From Chryseobacterium suipulveris (GTDB lineage Bacteria > Bacteroidota > Bacteroidia > Flavobacteriales > Weeksellaceae), in assembly GCF_022811685.1 (NCBI RefSeq), contig NZ_CP094532.1, forward strand, positions 1,885,501 to 1,949,500: 64,000 nt of DNA, given 5' to 3'. A model generated the notes under the pieces. That model was not told the DNA's origin. It worked only from the letters and a program-made list of their open reading frames with translations, and did no database searches. Below, piece by piece: positions 24,375 to 32,416 of the stretch. A program made the position numbers and the translations under genes. The stretch's first letter is position 1. Every line of letters begins with the position of its first letter.

Positions 24375-25505
24375 ATGAAAAAATCAATCATCATAATTGT
24401 TTCCGGGGTTTTGATGTTTTCCTGCTCAAAGAAAGAGGAAAACACCGCAACCGAACATTTCGCAACTTCCGGAGACCAGATTACGCTCACCGATCTGCAG
24501 AAAAAAAATGCCGGCGTTGAAACTGCAATGCTTGGAAGCGAAAACATTGCCAACAAGATTATGCTAACCGGACAAATCGATGTGCCACCAACGGGAATGG
24601 CGGGAGTTTCTTCGTCATCTGGCGGAATTATCAAGGTTGCGCGTTTCCTTCCGGGAAATTATGTTTCGCGCGGACAAACTTTAGCGGTTGTTGAAAACCC
24701 CCAAATGTCGCGGCTTCAGCAGGAATATCTTCAGGCAAAATCCAACCTCGGTTATGCGCAGAAAGATTACGAAAGACAAAAATATCTTAACAAGTTTCAG
24801 GCAAGCTCCGACAAAGTGACGCAGAGAGCAGCTAATGAAGCTCAGTCTCAAAGCGCCGCAGTACGCGGAATCGAATCCCAACTCCGAACCTACGGAATCA
24901 GTCCGGGAAGTGTGAGTACCGGAAATATCCAAAAGTCAATTTCGGTGATCGCGCCGATTTCGGGCTATATTTCAAGGGTAAACGCAACTATAGGTCAACA
25001 CGTGTCTCCTGCTGATGTACTTTATGAAATTGTCAATAACGGTCAGGTTCATCTCGCGCTGAAAGTTTTTGAAAAAGACTTGAGCAAAATTTCTCTCGGA
25101 CAGCCGGTTTATGCATACACCAACCAGAATCCGCAGAAGAAATATTCCGCGGTAGTAAAGCTCATCGGAAAAGATTTCGGACCCGACAGAAGCGTGATGA
25201 TCCATTGCGAACTAATCGATAAAGATGAGTCGCTCATCCCCGGAACTTTCATGAACGCGGAAGTGGAGATCAATATGAACCAGGGATTCACCATTCCCGA
25301 CGACGCGATTGTAACCTGGGATCACAAACAGTACATTTTTGAAGAAGTAAAACCTAAAACCTACAAGATGTTTCCGGTGGCAATCGGTAATTCAGAAAAC
25401 GGTTTGACAGAAATTGTCAATAATACAAGCGACTTCCAAAATAAGAAGTTTGTAACCAAAGGCGCTTATCACTTGTTGATGGCTTTGAAAAACGTGGAAG
25501 AATAA
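24375..25505 (+). CDS. RND periplasmic adaptor lipoprotein (CzcB/CusB-like)
   Basis: 376 residues from the ATG at 24375. A lipobox (LMFSC) places Cys near residue 17, so the adaptor is anchored in the inner membrane. The HlyD/MFP pattern is complete: barrel-sandwich half GGIIKVARFLPGNYVSRGQTL, alpha hairpin (QEYLQAKSNLGYAQKDYERQ), second lipoyl half SVIAPISGYISRVNATIGQ, then a beta-barrel and membrane-proximal domain (GTFMNAEVEI, IPDDAIV). It links CzcA to the TolC-type channel. Closes the A-C-B operon; its stop codon is followed by GTTTGAAGTCGGG repeat units. Confidence 0.93.
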   Translation: MKKSIIIIVSGVLMFSCSKKEENTATEHFATSGDQITLTDLQKKNAGVETAMLGSENIANKIMLTGQIDVPPTGMAGVSSSSGGIIKVARFLPGNYVSRGQTLAVVENPQMSRLQQEYLQAKSNLGYAQKDYERQKYLNKFQASSDKVTQRAANEAQSQSAAVRGIESQLRTYGISPGSVSTGNIQKSISVIAPISGYISRVNATIGQHVSPADVLYEIVNNGQVHLALKVFEKDLSKISLGQPVYAYTNQNPQKKYSAVVKLIGKDFGPDRSVMIHCELIDKDESLIPGTFMNAEVEINMNQGFTIPDDAIVTWDHKQYIFEEVKPKTYKMFPVAIGNSENGLTEIVNNTSDFQNKKFVTKGAYHLLMALKNVEE

Positions 25506-26056
25506 AGAGTTTGAAGTCGGGAGACCGAAATCTGAAGATTAAAAAATCTCAAAAACTCTCAAACACTACCACTCTCAAACAATAATTTGGAGCCGGGAAC
25601 CTGCTTTTGCTACTCGCTTTTTTTCGGCGGCGGCTTTGCCGCCGCCGAAAAAAGAGCTCAAACACGCCGCTCAATCAGGGCTAGTTACGAGCAGGAATTT
25701 TTAGAAAAGTTTGTCATAAAAAAACGAAGTTTTTTTCCAACGACCTAGGAGTTTTTTGCGTTAAGAAATTTGAAAATGTTTTCGTAAAAAATTTCCACTG
25801 TTTGAGCGAGGCAAAAAATTAGTTTGAAGAACAAATCTCGTTTCCGAGCGAGTTTGGAAATTTTAGAAAACATTTTTCAAATTTTAGCAAAAAAATCCAA
25901 GTCTTGAACTTTTGGTTCTTTTGTTTCAAGACAAAAGAACAAATAACAAATATTAATGGAGATTAGAAAAAAAATAAGGTTTTGAAATTTTAGTTCTTTT
26001 GTTTGGCTACGCACAATCTTCGATTTCAAGACAAAAGAACAGAAAAAAATAAAAAA
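25506..26056. repeat. 550-bp non-coding block with several strong dyads
   Basis: After a heptad stretch comes a 16-bp-arm hairpin at 25619-25653 (GGCGGCGGC/GCCGCCGCC core, A/T flanks), then AT-rich sequence, then two copies of a GTTCTTTTGT...ACAAAAGAAC hairpin (25915-25940 and 25993-26040). An overlapping alternative stem pairs GTCTTGAA (25901-25908) with TTCAAGAC (25925-25932). There is no open reading frame with gene-like features. The block separates the RND operon from the apbE gene. It looks like a dispersed, structured flavobacterial intergenic module. Confidence 0.7.
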
Positions 26057-26977
26057 ATGCAGAAAAAAACAACCCAACTCTTAATGGGAAACCGCTTTGA
26101 GATTACTTTAGAAGCAAAAACAGAAAAAGAAGTCGATTTTTTTCTAAAACATGCGGTGGAAGAAATTCAAAGAATTGAAGAATTGCTTTCAACCTTTAAA
26201 CCAAACAGCCAAACCAATCTCATCAATGAAAATGCAGGAGTAAAACCCGTAAAAGTAAGCGATGAAACCTTTTCTTTGATTGAAAGAAGCAAGAAAATTT
26301 CAAAAATAACTGATGGATATTTTGATATTACTTATGGTTCTATCGACAAGAAATTTTGGAATTTCGATACTTCAATGACGGAACTTCCCGATGAAGATTT
26401 GGCGCGAAAAAGCATTGCTTTAATCAATTACAAAAACATGGAATTGGATGCCGAAAAGAAAACCGTTTTCCTGAAAAATAAAGGAATGAGAATTGGTTTT
26501 GGCGGAATTGGAAAAGGTTATGCCGCCGAAAAAACCAAAATATTAATGAAAAGTTTGGGCGTAAAAGCAGGGATTATCAATGCTTCGGGAGATATGTCTT
26601 GTTGGGGAATTCCCGAAAACGGAAAACCTTGGACGATAGGAATTGCGCATCCCGATTTCGCAGATATGCCTTTTTCAACTTTAGAAACCACGGATTTGGC
26701 AGTCGCAACTTCAGGAAATTATGAAAAATTTGTAATGATTGGCGGTAAAAAATATTCGCACACCATCAATCCAAAAACGGGTTTTCCGATTACAGGTCTC
26801 AAAAGCGTCACGATTTTAAGTCCGAACGCGGAAATTTCTGATGCACTTGCAACACCGATTTCCATTATGGGAATTCAGGACGGACTTGCTTTAATAAACA
26901 AATTGAAAGACATTGAATGCATTATTATCGATGATGAAAATGCGGTTCATTATTCTGATAATATCAATTTTGAATAA
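26057..26977 (+). CDS. apbE: FAD:protein FMN transferase
   Basis: ApbE-type flavin transferase that attaches FMN through a phosphoester bond to Thr/Ser of target proteins. The 306-residue protein shows TFKPNSQTNLINEN, TDGYFDITYG, GIGKGYAAEKTK, INASGDMSCWG and the hallmark VATSGNYEKF...SHTINPKTGFP. No signal peptide or lipobox is visible from the ATG at 26057, unlike most ApbE proteins, so it may act in the cytosol or be exported differently. An upstream in-frame GTG-type start lies inside the hairpin region and is rejected. It sits between the RND operon and the b561-like gene. Confidence 0.93.
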   Translation: MQKKTTQLLMGNRFEITLEAKTEKEVDFFLKHAVEEIQRIEELLSTFKPNSQTNLINENAGVKPVKVSDETFSLIERSKKISKITDGYFDITYGSIDKKFWNFDTSMTELPDEDLARKSIALINYKNMELDAEKKTVFLKNKGMRIGFGGIGKGYAAEKTKILMKSLGVKAGIINASGDMSCWGIPENGKPWTIGIAHPDFADMPFSTLETTDLAVATSGNYEKFVMIGGKKYSHTINPKTGFPITGLKSVTILSPNAEISDALATPISIMGIQDGLALINKLKDIECIIIDDENAVHYSDNINFE

Positions 26978-27411
26978 TAGTTTATTTCTCGCAGATTTAG
27001 CAAATAGCGCAGATTTCCTAAAATGAAATCTGCTACATCCGCAAAATCAGCGAGATGGTATAAAAATTAAAATTATGAACTTAAAAAAAACCAAATCATC
27101 AATACATAAGCCTTTGTTTATCGCTATTTGGACTAATTACAAATCACATAAAACGATTAACTTTTGAACAATTTTTGTATCTAATTATTAAACAAAATCG
27201 TTTTAAATATAGACAATAAAATTAACCACAAAAGACACAAAAATTATGTCATCTAAAATCTGTGTAATCAGTATATTAGAAGAACACAAAAATGAAAATC
27301 AAAGATTTTCAACTTTTGTGCGCTAAAAAGTTTAAGATTTTGAAATTAAGCATTTTAACCTAAAGAAATTCTTTTGTGCTTTTTGTGGTTTAAATTTAGA
27401 AAGTTTTTAAA
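26978..27411. repeat. Structured spacer with cgcagattt hairpin and AACCACAAAAG-bounded element
   Basis: Just after apbE, GCAGATTTC and GAAATCTGC form a 9-bp stem (27009-27033) nested in an outer CTCGC/GCGAG pairing (about 26989-27054). Further on, an element of about 167 bp (27224-27390) is bounded by AACCACAAAAG and CTTTTTGTGGTT. A related element with the same ends lies at 60090-60266. No gene is seen in this stretch. Confidence 0.65.
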
Positions 27412-27801
27412 GTGAAAAAATACATTTCCATATTGCTTCTTACCGTTTATCTGTTTTCTTTTCAGGAATTCAGACAGGTTTTGAAGTTGCCGACTTTGGT
27501 GGAACATTTTGTAAAACACACTTTAACAGACCCTAATTTTTCTGTTACAAATTTTATTGAGCACCATTATTTAAGTGGAAATGTTGTAGATAACGACTTT
27601 GAACAGGATATGAAATTACCATTTAAAACAATGGATTTCAGCACTTCATCTTCTATTTTTATTTTAAACAAACCCATTATCGAAAATATTGAACAGCCCA
27701 AAAAACTGTTCACCGAAAGAAAATCGAATTTTTCCTATAAAAAAGATTTCATCTCCGAATTTCAATTTTCCATTTTTCAGCCTCCTGAATTTTTAATGTA
27801 A
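27412..27801 (+). CDS. Small exported protein of unknown function (paralogue of 18355-18738)
   Basis: 129 residues, again starting with GTG. The signal-like N-terminus MKKYISILLLTVYLFSFQEF is followed by the shared core RQVLKLPTLVEHF, LTDP, HHYL and DxDxEQDMKLPFKT, and the protein ends FSIFQPPEFL. Identity with the first paralogue is plain over the first 75 residues; the C-terminal halves diverge (Lys/Ile-rich here). It precedes the cytochrome b561-like gene by 88 bp and is probably co-transcribed with it. A GTG start conserved in both copies suggests deliberately low translation, or leaderless initiation, but this is inference. Confidence 0.75.
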   Translation: MKKYISILLLTVYLFSFQEFRQVLKLPTLVEHFVKHTLTDPNFSVTNFIEHHYLSGNVVDNDFEQDMKLPFKTMDFSTSSSIFILNKPIIENIEQPKKLFTERKSNFSYKKDFISEFQFSIFQPPEFLM

Positions 27802-27889
27802 TTAATCGGTTCTAAAAAATTGTTTAATCAAAAACGATTTGATTTACAATGCTTTATCAATTAAAATTTACATTAAAAATTTCTTTAAA

Positions 27890-28891
27890 ATGAAAACAAA
27901 AGTTTGGTCTTTAGCGACCCGAATCTCACATTGGCTTTTGGCTTTGGGGTTCACAATTGCCTATACTACAGGTGAAAATGAGTGGCAAATGAATTTGCAT
28001 TACGCTTTCGGAGCGTTGGTTGGCGGAATTTTGCTGATGAGAATTATTTACGGATTTATCGGTCCAAAATATTCCAATTTCCGAGATTTCCCGATGGGAA
28101 TTTCAAGTCAAATTAGTTTTATCAAAAATTATTTTTCTAAAAATACCTACGTTGGACACAATCCTATGGCTTCTCTAGTGATGTTTTCGATGATGATTGT
28201 CGGGATTTTAACGGCTTTGACAGGGTATTTTTGGGCAAATGAAACTTCCCAATTTTTAGGATTTACCTTAACTGAAGATTTTGTAGAGGAAAGTCACGAA
28301 ATTTTGGCAAAATTGTTCCTGATTTTGGTATTCTCACATTTGGCAGGAATATTTTTCGATACTATTTTCCACGGAAAAATGGGAACTTTGAAATCTATTT
28401 TTTCAGGTTATAAAAATGTTCAGGCTGAAGAAATAAAACCCAATATTTTTCAAAATATTTTCTCTATTTTTTGGATTGGAATTCCGCTCGTTTTGTTTTA
28501 TTTGGCGTTTGGACTTCCTGTAAGAGAAGGCGGAAACGAAAATGAAAGCGAGGAAGACGAATGGGAAACACTGCTTTATCCGAACGGAAATTCTAAAAAA
28601 GAATGGTTAAGTTTCAACCTAAAATCTACAAAGAACAATAGTGGAAATTCTTCTATTGATGGATTAAGCAACGCGTCAAACCGCCGAAAAATTCAACAAA
28701 ATGCAGTTTTACCCGAAATTCTAGAAACGCCGCAATATGAGCCAACTGTGAATGCAATAAGCAGTTCAAGCACTTCTAGAATTGTTGAAAACCCAAAAAG
28801 TTTAAAAAGAAATTATCGTCAAGAATATCGTGAAAACAACCACGAAAGGGAACGTGAACACGATGATGAACATGAGGAAGATGATGATTAA
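27890..28891 (+). CDS. Cytochrome b561-family protein with charged C-terminal tail
   Basis: 333 residues from the ATG at 27890. The first ~190 residues form a four-helix b-type cytochrome: RISHWLLALGFTIAYTTG, LHYAFGALVGGILLMRII, MASLVMFSMMIVGILTALTG and ESHEILAKLFLILVFSHLAG, with paired histidines as haem ligands. A fifth helix (IFWIGIPLVLFYLAFGL) follows, then a long soluble region of low complexity ending in an acidic/His-rich run (HEREREHDDEHEEDDD), plausible for metal binding. Likely transfers electrons across the inner membrane, perhaps to reduce a metal, given the neighbouring transporters. A weak DGLSNAS match to the ApbE target motif lies at residues 257-263. Confidence 0.85.
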   Translation: MKTKVWSLATRISHWLLALGFTIAYTTGENEWQMNLHYAFGALVGGILLMRIIYGFIGPKYSNFRDFPMGISSQISFIKNYFSKNTYVGHNPMASLVMFSMMIVGILTALTGYFWANETSQFLGFTLTEDFVEESHEILAKLFLILVFSHLAGIFFDTIFHGKMGTLKSIFSGYKNVQAEEIKPNIFQNIFSIFWIGIPLVLFYLAFGLPVREGGNENESEEDEWETLLYPNGNSKKEWLSFNLKSTKNNSGNSSIDGLSNASNRRKIQQNAVLPEILETPQYEPTVNAISSSSTSRIVENPKSLKRNYRQEYRENNHEREREHDDEHEEDDD

Positions 28892-28911
28892 AATTCAATG
28901 CTAATAATAGA

Positions 28912-28948
28912 AATAAAGACTTTAGTATGCTTTATTAAAGTCTTTATT
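28912..28948 (+). terminator. Terminator after the b561-like gene
   Basis: Thirteen-nucleotide arms AATAAAGACTTTA and TAAAGTCTTTATT form a hairpin 20 nt after the stop codon; the T-run is weak. Confidence 0.65.
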
Positions 28949-29013
28949 ATTAACAATTTTATAACATTGAAAAAAGTAGAAAAATAAATATTAAATTGCA
29001 TTAAATTAATAAA

Positions 29014-29727
29014 ATGGAAAATAAACTAACGATTGACAATTACATGAACAACCATTACATCCACCGCAGCAATTGGCTTCGAGCCGCTGTTTTGGGTGCA
29101 AATGACGGCATTATTTCAATCTCGAGTTTGGCGATTGGTGTTGCAGCGGCAAGTTCAACACGGGAACCGATACTTTTAGCGACCGTTGCAGGTTTGGTTG
29201 CAGGTGCATTGTCGATGGCTGCAGGCGAATATGTTTCCGTAAGTTCACAAACCGACATTGAAAAAGCCGATATCGAACGCGAAAAAATAGAACTGAAAGA
29301 AATGCCGGAAGAAGAACTCAGTATTTTGGCACAAATTTATGAAAACCGTGGACTGAAAAAAGAAACGGCACTGCTTGTTGCCAAAGAACTCACCGAAACT
29401 GATGCTTTAGCAGCTCATGTTCGCGACGAATTGGGCATCAACGAAATCAGTCAGGCAAATCCTTTACAGGCGGCTCTGGCTTCGGGAGCGGCTTTCACTG
29501 TTGGAGGTGTTCTTCCACTTTTGGTCGCATTATTTTTGCCGGTACAAAATATGGAATATTGGCTTTATGGATTTACCATTGTTTTTCTAGGAATTCTAGG
29601 AACGGTTTCAGCAAAAGTTGGCGGATCCAGTGTAATGAAGGCTGTTTTGCGGATAATCATTTGGGGAACAATTGCGATGGTTTTATCTGCATTAGTAGGA
29701 TATCTTTTTGGGGTAAACGTTGCCTGA
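29014..29727 (+). CDS. VIT1/CCC1-family iron/manganese transporter
   Basis: A 237-residue membrane protein. The family signature is clear: RSNWLRAAVLGANDGIISISSL (first helix with Gly-Ala-Asn-Asp-Gly), AGALSMAAGEYVSVSSQTDIEKADIERE (second helix and the start of the cytosolic metal-binding segment rich in Glu), then three C-terminal helices. In plants and yeast, VIT/CCC1 proteins store Fe(II) or Mn(II); bacterial forms export or detoxify them. It closes the metal island, with terminators on both sides, so it is its own transcription unit. Confidence 0.92.
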   Translation: MENKLTIDNYMNNHYIHRSNWLRAAVLGANDGIISISSLAIGVAAASSTREPILLATVAGLVAGALSMAAGEYVSVSSQTDIEKADIEREKIELKEMPEEELSILAQIYENRGLKKETALLVAKELTETDALAAHVRDELGINEISQANPLQAALASGAAFTVGGVLPLLVALFLPVQNMEYWLYGFTIVFLGILGTVSAKVGGSSVMKAVLRIIIWGTIAMVLSALVGYLFGVNVA

Positions 29728-29763
29728 TTTTTTTTAGCGATCATTCTAAATAAGATTTTTTTT

Positions 29764-29809
29764 GCCACGAATGCTCTAATTTTATTATTCTAGCTTTCGT
29801 GGCTTTTTT
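29764..29809 (+). terminator. Terminator after the VIT-type transporter gene
   Basis: GCCACGAATGCT and AGCTTTCGTGGC arms (one mismatch) with a 16-nt loop run into TTTTTT. Confidence 0.85.
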
Positions 29810-29823
29810 GCAGCATTTTATAG

Positions 29824-29831
29824 TATTTTTG
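29824..29831 (+). promoter_or_regulatory. pabA promoter -7 box
   Basis: TATTTTTG (TAnnTTTG) ends four nucleotides before the ATG at 29836, giving a leaderless or near-leaderless mRNA. Confidence 0.55.
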
Positions 29832-29835
29832 CGGC

Positions 29836-30402
29836 ATGAAAATTTTGGTTTTCGATAATTATGACAGTTTTACTTACAATTTGGTTCAGATGATGGAGCA
29901 GATTGTCGGCAAAACCGTTTCCGTTGCCAAAAACGATGAAATTTCCCTCGAAGAAATTGAAAAATTCGACAAAATCGTACTTTCTCCGGGTCCCGGAGTT
30001 CCTTCGGAAGCGGGAATTCTTTTAGATGTCATCAAAAATTTTTACGATAAAAAGCCAATTTTGGGTGTTTGTCTTGGTCAACAGGCGATTGCAGAGGCTT
30101 TTGGCGGAAGTTTGATTAATCTGAAAGAAATTTATCACGGCGTTGCAACGGAAGCGAAAACCATTAAAAAAAATGCAAAACTTTTAAGGAATCTTCCGGA
30201 AATTTTGGAAGTTGGTCGCTATCATTCTTGGGCAGTAAATCCGGAAAATTTTCCTGATGAGTTGGAAGTTACTTCCGTGGATAAAGATGGGATGATTATG
30301 TCGGTTCAGCATAAAATTTACGATGTTCACGGAGTGCAATATCATCCGGAAAGTATTTTGACGCCGCTTGGAAATGAGATTTTGAGGAACTTTCTTGTAT
30401 AG
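29836..30402 (+). CDS. pabA: Glutamine amidotransferase subunit of aminodeoxychorismate/anthranilate synthase
   Basis: 188 residues of a class I glutamine amidotransferase. The catalytic cysteine lies in ILGVCLGQQAIAE (~residue 79), and the His-Glu pair in VQYHPES (~170). DNYDSFTYNLVQ and LSPGPGVPSEAG are specific for PabA/TrpG. It supplies ammonia to chorismate for folate (PabB) or tryptophan (TrpE) synthesis; no partner gene or trp operon is adjacent, so PabA is favoured and TrpG not excluded. The stop codon TAG joins a GTTTGAAGTCC heptad repeat. Confidence 0.9.
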   Translation: MKILVFDNYDSFTYNLVQMMEQIVGKTVSVAKNDEISLEEIEKFDKIVLSPGPGVPSEAGILLDVIKNFYDKKPILGVCLGQQAIAEAFGGSLINLKEIYHGVATEAKTIKKNAKLLRNLPEILEVGRYHSWAVNPENFPDELEVTSVDKDGMIMSVQHKIYDVHGVQYHPESILTPLGNEILRNFLV

Positions 30403-30438
30403 TTTGAAGTCCAATGACCGAAGTCCGAAGATAAAATC
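30400..30438 (+). repeat. Heptad array at the pabA stop codon
   Basis: GTTTGAAGTCC and GACCGAAGTCCGAAG units at 7-nt spacing, overlapping the stop codon; same unit type as inside lysS. Confidence 0.7.
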
Positions 30439-30472
30439 CGATTTCTTATTTTTAGCATAGCAATTATTTCCG

Positions 30473-30480
30473 TAAATTTG
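30473..30480 (+). promoter_or_regulatory. lipB promoter -7 box
   Basis: TAAATTTG ends 17 nt before the ATG at 30498. Confidence 0.5.
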
Positions 30481-30497
30481 AACTTCAAAATTTTGCA

Positions 30498-31220
30498 ATG
30501 ACAATCACCCAAAATAAAAAGACAGAATTCCGCGAACTTGGTTTAATGGATTATGAACCGGCTTTCGATTATCAGGAAAATCTGATGAAATCCATCATCG
30601 ATTTGAAACTGAAAAACCGCGACCGATCCGATGAAGAGTATGAGGAAACTCCCAATTATCTTTTGTTTGTCGAGCATCCGCATGTGTACACTTTGGGAAA
30701 ATCGGGCCATGAGGAAAATATGCTCGCCAATTCTGAAAAACTGAAAGAAATCGACGCAACATTTGTGAAAACCAACCGCGGCGGAGACATTACCTATCAC
30801 GGTTTTGGGCAGATTGTGGGTTATCCTGTACTGGACTTAGACAATTTCAAATCCGACATTTTTAAATACATGAGGGATTTGGAGGAAGTCATCATTAAAG
30901 TCATTGCAGAATACGGACTGAAAGGCGAAAGAAGCGAGGGCGAAACCGGAGTCTGGCTCGATGTGGGAAAACCTTACGCCAGGAAAATCTGCGCGATGGG
31001 CGTGAAAACCTCAAAATGGGTCACGATGCACGGATTCGGATTGAATGTAAATACCGACCTGAAATATTTCGAATACATTATTCCTTGTGGAATCAAAGAC
31101 AAAGCCGTTACTTCCCTGGAGCGCGAACTGGAAAGAAAGTTTTCTGATGACGAAGTTTACGAACTAAAAGAAAAAATCAAAAAGCATTTCTGCGAAGTTT
31201 TCGAAGCAGAGCTGGTTTAG
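30498..31220 (+). CDS. lipB: Octanoyl-[acyl-carrier-protein]-protein N-octanoyltransferase
   Basis: LipB moves octanoate from acyl carrier protein onto lipoyl domains, the first step of lipoate assembly. The 240-residue protein shows VEHPHVYTLGKSGHEEN, the catalytic-site lysine/His region TNRGGDITYHGFGQIVGYPV, YARKICAMGVK and TMHGFGLNV. Conserved Cys and Lys of the LipB dyad are in the CGI (IIPCGI) and AMGVK segments. The E2 protein encoded at 32417 carries a lipoyl domain that is a natural substrate. Ends 1 nt from the convergent adenylyltransferase gene. Confidence 0.95.
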   Translation: MTITQNKKTEFRELGLMDYEPAFDYQENLMKSIIDLKLKNRDRSDEEYEETPNYLLFVEHPHVYTLGKSGHEENMLANSEKLKEIDATFVKTNRGGDITYHGFGQIVGYPVLDLDNFKSDIFKYMRDLEEVIIKVIAEYGLKGERSEGETGVWLDVGKPYARKICAMGVKTSKWVTMHGFGLNVNTDLKYFEYIIPCGIKDKAVTSLERELERKFSDDEVYELKEKIKKHFCEVFEAELV

Positions 31221-31221
31221 G

Positions 31222-32064
31222 TTATTTAGATTTTTTGACTTTATTTAAATACCCCACTACATTCTCCTCCTCCACCGACAAATATTCGAAACCCATTTCA
31301 GCCGCAACAAAACGTGCTGTTTTCGAAAAAATTTCTGTCATCAGGAGAAGTGAATTCCAGATATTTTCGGGATTGGAGTTTGCGTAGGTTTTTAAGAAAT
31401 CGCTGTAGAAAGTTTCAGATAGATATTTGGGGTAAAACTTCCCGATTTTGCCGCTGGAAATTTCGAAACTGTTTTCGATCCCGATTTTCCATTCGATCAT
31501 CTGCATCAGCATTGGTCTCAAAATCACTTCGTGATGGTAGATTGCATAAGGGATTTCGTTTCTCGCCAAACCTTTTGCCACATAAGTCGAGACCCACCAA
31601 AATTCGTTGCAAACCTCCTGAAACCATTTCTCATTCGGCTTTTTGATCCAGTAATCCTGATCGGAACTTTTCGGTTGATTCTCGAAAATCCCGTCTTTAT
31701 CCAGCCACACTTTGGTTAAGGAATCTTTAAACTGCGAGATTTTTTCGACGGGAACAATCGCGAAATCAATACGGAATCCCTGTTTGTACATAATGAGGTA
31801 GCTGAAGAAGTTTTCCGTTTTCTCACCAAAAGAGAAGGTTTCGGGTTGTTGCTCAATCAGTTTTTCACCGAAAAGATGGGTCCATGAACTGTCTTTAATG
31901 AAATCCTCGAAATCATTAACGGCGAAAAGCACATCGTAATCCTGAAAAGAATCTTCTTTTATTAAGTCATTGGCTCTGGAACCGTTCAGTACAACTGCTC
32001 TGATTGAGCTATTGGAAGCGGCAAACTGCAAGACTTTGTTTTTTATTTCTTCGGGTGAATACAT
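31222..32064 (-). CDS. AadE/ANT(6)-type aminoglycoside 6-adenylyltransferase-like protein
   Basis: 280 residues of the AadE family. The nucleotidyltransferase motif reads VVLNGSRANDLIKEDSFQDYDV (residues ~24-45), with the second acidic cluster in FRIDFAIVP (~100). The C-terminal helical half (YAIYHHEVILRPMLMQMIEW) fits the family. Characterised members transfer AMP to streptomycin; chromosomal Bacteroidota copies may have other substrates, so resistance is not claimed. Its stop codon is 1 nt from that of lipB, tail to tail. It lacks flanking mobile-element genes. Confidence 0.85.
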   Translation of the reverse strand: MYSPEEIKNKVLQFAASNSSIRAVVLNGSRANDLIKEDSFQDYDVLFAVNDFEDFIKDSSWTHLFGEKLIEQQPETFSFGEKTENFFSYLIMYKQGFRIDFAIVPVEKISQFKDSLTKVWLDKDGIFENQPKSSDQDYWIKKPNEKWFQEVCNEFWWVSTYVAKGLARNEIPYAIYHHEVILRPMLMQMIEWKIGIENSFEISSGKIGKFYPKYLSETFYSDFLKTYANSNPENIWNSLLLMTEIFSKTARFVAAEMGFEYLSVEEENVVGYLNKVKKSK

Positions 32065-32388
32065 TTTTTGAAATGGTTTTAAGGTGGGTTAATATTATAG
32101 TCGTGTACAATCTCTTAAAATCTTTGTGTATCATTGTTAAACGAAGTGCCATTGTTTAGCTTAAATTACGCGGTAGTTTTTGAGACTTCTCTTTGCGGAC
32201 TTTGCGAGAAAAAAATTACTCGCAATGCCAAACAAAGCTGAATTAATCTTTTGTACAATTTAGAAGATAAACAAGGGTGCTTTCGCTCATTAAAGATACA
32301 CAATGATGCAAATGCCAACAGATTAGTTTTACCAAAAAAGCAAAAAACGGGCTGTAAATTTCAGATTTCTCTAATGGTGAAAAATTTT
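32065..32388. repeat. Dispersed repeat family 2, copy at 32.1-32.3 kb
   Basis: A ~190-bp stretch (about 32130-32320) is alignable end to end with 56934-57120: shared segments include TCATTGTTAAAC, TTTGCGAGAAAAAA, GCCAAACAAAGCT and ATCGCTCATTAA-type sequence. It contains an inverted TTTGCGAG/CTCGCAA pair. No gene lies in this 350-bp gap; only the E2 promoter follows. Confidence 0.7.
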
Positions 32389-32396
32389 TATCTTTG
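32389..32396 (+). promoter_or_regulatory. E2 gene promoter -7 box
   Basis: TATCTTTG matches TAnnTTTG and ends 20 nt before the ATG at 32417. Confidence 0.55.
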
Positions 32397-32416
32397 TGGA
32401 AATCCAAAAAAATAAA

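Noticed and set aside
25619..25653. Ordinary terminator of the RND operon
   Set aside because: T-run is on the 5' side for the plus strand and the hairpin is over 110 nt from the stop codon; kept as part of a structured spacer.
31222..32064. Acquired aminoglycoside-resistance gene
   Set aside because: No mobile-element context and host-like composition; more likely an intrinsic AadE homologue.
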